Positions 51,594 to 53,885 of a stretch of 53,885 bases of DNA are shown in pieces. The position numbers and the translations under genes are program-made. Below the pieces are notes generated by a model that did no database searches, was not told the DNA's origin, and saw only the letters and a program-made list of their open reading frames with translations. This stretch comes from Flavobacteriales bacterium. GTDB lineage: Bacteria > Bacteroidota > Bacteroidia > Flavobacteriales > Schleiferiaceae. The stretch is from contig JAAXJR010000066.1 of the NCBI GenBank assembly GCA_012269745.1, positions 1 through 53,885 of the forward strand, written 5' to 3'. How positions within the stretch are numbered: position 1 is the first letter of the stretch; every line of letters starts with the position of its first letter.

Positions 51594-52500
51594 TCCAGTC
51601 CTTTTAGCGGAATGCCTTGAAGGCCTCAACATTGATCCAACAGGGTCTTATGTTGATGTGACCTTTGGCGGCGGTGGTCACAGTAAGGCCATCCTCGACA
51701 AACTTACCACCGGTAAGCTCTACGCCTTTGACCAAGACCCTGATGCTAAGGCCAACCTTCCTGAGCATCCCAACCTGGTATTCATCGCAGCCAATTTCCG
51801 CTACATCAAAAATCACCTTCGTCTGCACGGGGCAAGACAAGTGGATGGCATCCTCGGCGATCTAGGCGTGTCTTCACACCAGTTCGACATCGGTGAGCGC
51901 GGATTCTCCATCCGTTTTGATGGACCATTAGACATGCGTATGAATCCGAGCAGCGGAATCAGCGCCGCAGAGGTATTGGAAACCTACGAGGAACAAGCCC
52001 TCTACGACCTCTTTAGAAAGCACACCGACATCAAAGGATTGCGCTCCCTGATCAATGCGTTGCTCATGGCACGTGCTTCAAAGCCACTCACTACGACCGC
52101 AGAACTTCGCGAGCTGTGTGAACCCTTGGCACCCCGCGGGCAGTGGCACAAATACGTAGCACAGGTATTCCAAGGACTGCGCATGGAAGTGAACAGTGAG
52201 CTCGAGGTATTGGAGGACATGCTCTATGGAGCAATAGATGTACTCAAGCCAGGGGGCCGATTGGTCATCATGTCCTACCACAGCCTTGAGGACAGAATGG
52301 TAAAGAATTTCATCCGTGAAGGGAAAGCATCCGGTCAAACCGAGAGCGATTTCTACGGGGTGAAGCATGTGCCTTTAAAGGCCATAACGCGCAAGCCCAT
52401 AGTTGCGAGCGCAGAAGAGAATGAAAGAAATCCGCGCGCAACGAGCGCCAAGCTTCGCGTGGCGGAACGAACAGAAACAAAGTGGAACAGAGGTGAGTAA
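51580..52500 (+). CDS. rsmH: 16S rRNA (cytosine(1402)-N(4))-methyltransferase
   Basis: Methylates C1402 in the ribosomal P site. 306 residues with the SAM-binding DVTFGGGGHSKAIL, FDQDPDA, GILGDLGVSSHQFD, RGFSIRFDGPLDMRM, and the C-terminal SYHSLEDRMVKNFI and NPRATSAKLRVAER. Second gene of the cluster, overlapping both neighbours. Confidence 0.97.
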   Translation: MSYHDPVLLAECLEGLNIDPTGSYVDVTFGGGGHSKAILDKLTTGKLYAFDQDPDAKANLPEHPNLVFIAANFRYIKNHLRLHGARQVDGILGDLGVSSHQFDIGERGFSIRFDGPLDMRMNPSSGISAAEVLETYEEQALYDLFRKHTDIKGLRSLINALLMARASKPLTTTAELRELCEPLAPRGQWHKYVAQVFQGLRMEVNSELEVLEDMLYGAIDVLKPGGRLVIMSYHSLEDRMVKNFIREGKASGQTESDFYGVKHVPLKAITRKPIVASAEENERNPRATSAKLRVAERTETKWNRGE

Positions 52501-52813
52501 GGTGAAGGATTTTTTCGGTCGCCTTGGCGCTCGTCTGAAAATCACGGACGAAGCCGTCATCAAATTCCTGCCCTTCGCTGGCTGGCTGAGCCTTTTGGCA
52601 CTGATCAGCATTTACACTAGCCACAGCGCGGATAAGAAGGTGCATTTGATAGACAACCTCAGCAAAGAGCGTCAAACCTTGGAAGCTGAGCACACAGAAA
52701 CGAAAGAACGATTAACCAAGCTTTCCTTGGAGAGCAGAGTGATCAGCAAGGCATACAAGCTGGGGTTGAAGCAACCGGAGGTTCGGCCTGAGAAAATTGT
52801 GATTAAGGAGTGA
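52493..52813 (+). CDS. ftsL: FtsL-like cell division protein
   Basis: A bitopic division protein of 106 residues from GTG 52493 (MSKVKDFFGRLGARL); ATG 52421 would add 24 residues wholly inside rsmH, which looks less likely. One membrane segment at about 22-41 (FLPFAGWLSLLALISIYTSH), then a periplasmic coiled coil (KKVHLIDNLSKERQTLEAEHTETKERL). This is the Bacteroidota FtsL form with the SHSAxKK motif after the helix. It joins FtsB and FtsQ at the septum and activates the synthase. Its TGA overlaps the ftsI GTG. Confidence 0.85.
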   Translation: MSKVKDFFGRLGARLKITDEAVIKFLPFAGWLSLLALISIYTSHSADKKVHLIDNLSKERQTLEAEHTETKERLTKLSLESRVISKAYKLGLKQPEVRPEKIVIKE

Positions 52814-53885
52814 GTACAGACATCAAGAAAATAAAGAGCCGAGTGGCACTGGTGAGCGGAGGAATTTACCTCATGCTCGCTGTTGTTTTGGTCCGTCTGT
52901 ACTGGGTGAGTTTGGTGCAAGGCCCAGAGCTCCGCGCTAAGAGCCAGGAACGCTTGATCGAAAGACACACTATTGAGGCGAAGCGCGGGGACATTTACTC
53001 TGCGGATGGAATGACATTAGCGACCACTAAGCCCGTCTACAAGGTGCACTTTGATGCGGTAACCGTGGATGCTGAGGTATTTGCCGCTGAGGTGGATGCT
53101 TTGGGAGCGAAATTGGCCACTATTAATCCAAAATATAGCGCCGCAGGATGGGCTGCTTACCTCAAGGAGCAACGCAAACTTAAACGCAGGTACATCCCGT
53201 TAGCAAGCAAGCTGAATTTTAGTGAATTGCAGCGCATGCGTCAGTATCCTATTCTAAAAAGAGGCGCGAACCGAGGCGGGATCATCGTGGAGGAAGATTT
53301 GCAACGCATACAGATGGCGACCAATATTAAGATGCGTACCATCGGGTATGATCTCGAAGGAGCCAGTGCTGGCTTGGAAGGCTATTACAGCGAATACTTG
53401 AAGGGTAAACCTGGAAGCCGTTTGAAGCAAAAGATTGCCGGCGGGGATTGGAAGCCCATTGATGATCCAGAGGCTGTGGAGCCCGTGGACGGTTTTGATG
53501 TGTACACCACCATCGATACGCGCATCCAAGACGTTGCTCAACAGAGCCTGTTGACGCAATTGAAAAAATACAAGGCTGACCACGGCTGTGCGGTTGTCAT
53601 GGAAGTAGCCACGGGTAAAATTGTGGCGATGGCAAACCTGGGCCGCAATGAGGACAGTACCTACTCTGAGCTGAGAAACTACGCGGTGTGGGAAGCGACA
53701 GAACCGGGCTCGACTATGAAGCTGCTGTCGACGATGGCGCTTTTAGAATCCGGTAAGGTAGATACCAATGCTCGTGTGGATACAGAGAATGGTGTGATTA
53801 AGGTGTACGACCGCAAGGTGCGCGATTCACGCCGTGGCGGATATGGAGTAATTAGCCTTCGTCGTGCCTTTGAGGTGAGCTCGAA
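52810..53885 (+). CDS. ftsI: Penicillin-binding protein, FtsI/PBP3 type, C-terminal part beyond the window edge
   Basis: Transpeptidase of septal peptidoglycan synthesis. GTG start overlapping the ftsL stop (GTGA). Membrane anchor at about 16-36, then the pedestal (AKRGDIYSADGMTLATT, GLEGYYSEYLKGKPG) and the transpeptidase domain with the SxxK motif S301-T-M-K304 in EPGSTMKLLS. The last visible codons read VSS with the first two bases AA, so the SxN motif is cut exactly at the edge. 358 codons are visible. Partial only because of the window. Confidence 0.94.
   Translation, partial: MSTDIKKIKSRVALVSGGIYLMLAVVLVRLYWVSLVQGPELRAKSQERLIERHTIEAKRGDIYSADGMTLATTKPVYKVHFDAVTVDAEVFAAEVDALGAKLATINPKYSAAGWAAYLKEQRKLKRRYIPLASKLNFSELQRMRQYPILKRGANRGGIIVEEDLQRIQMATNIKMRTIGYDLEGASAGLEGYYSEYLKGKPGSRLKQKIAGGDWKPIDDPEAVEPVDGFDVYTTIDTRIQDVAQQSLLTQLKKYKADHGCAVVMEVATGKIVAMANLGRNEDSTYSELRNYAVWEATEPGSTMKLLSTMALLESGKVDTNARVDTENGVIKVYDRKVRDSRRGGYGVISLRRAFEVSS

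Noticed and set aside
52421-52492. Earlier ATG start for ftsL
   Set aside because: The extra residues are encoded entirely inside the conserved end of rsmH, while GTG 52493 gives the normal FtsL length.

Overview
The window is a chromosomal segment of a member of the Bacteroidota, most likely a marine or free-living Flavobacteriales. Evidence: gliding-motility genes in the flavobacterial order nadE-gldB-gldC, a GldA-like ATPase, a type IX secretion sorting domain on a laminarinase, many lipoproteins, almost no Shine-Dalgarno sequences, and repeated promoter boxes of the Bacteroidota form TTTG-N17-20-TAnnTTTG. I see no prophage, insertion sequence, CRISPR array or plasmid gene. The two edges cut era (left) and the penicillin-binding protein gene ftsI (right).

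Region 1 (1-16 kb) is a beta-glucan (laminarin-type) utilisation locus. Seven tightly packed minus-strand genes run from 12575 down to 1729: a GH149-type beta-1,3-glucan phosphorylase, a GH17 lipoprotein, a clan GH-A lipoprotein, a GH30 lipoprotein, a GPH-family sugar symporter, a GH17 enzyme without an export signal, and an unassigned lipoprotein with a six-hairpin look. Divergent to it are a secreted three-domain fusion protein (SGNH hydrolase, SnoaL-like, DUF1684) and a secreted GH16 laminarinase. Between the two arms lies a perfect palindrome whose two halves each carry the -33 element of one divergent promoter. There is no SusC/SusD pair. Polymer is probably cut outside the cell, oligosaccharides enter by the symporter, and the phosphorylase yields glucose 1-phosphate.

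Region 2 (16-35 kb) is mostly housekeeping: initiator tRNA, ABC ATPase plus prolyl oligopeptidase, a glycerophosphodiesterase, a TPR lipoprotein, a TonB-dependent receptor, recA, bcp, nth, a YebC-family gene, the tig-clpP-clpX group, a tail-specific protease, an orphan OppC-like permease, aat, a DUF3127 protein with an SSB-like tail, and a flavin reductase-like protein.

Region 3 (35-48 kb) holds tRNA-Leu, a two-gene sensor/histidine kinase unit, ribF, and a glycoprotein-glycan locus: cutC, GH20 and a Tat-exported glycosylasparaginase on one strand, and a GH92 alpha-mannosidase divergent. A further orphan histidine kinase follows.

Region 4 (48-54 kb) holds nadE, gldB, gldC, a 48-residue membrane protein, engB, then the start of the division and cell wall cluster mraZ-rsmH-ftsL-ftsI. 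The mraZ promoter carries MraZ boxes and two perfect DnaA boxes.

The most unusual signals are: the shared-operator divergent promoter of the glucan locus; the SGNH/SnoaL/DUF1684 fusion; a repeated palindromic element found downstream of both tRNA genes and each time joined to a copy of that tRNA's own 3' tail; three orphan histidine kinases in 47 kb; and cutC overlapping a hexosaminidase gene.
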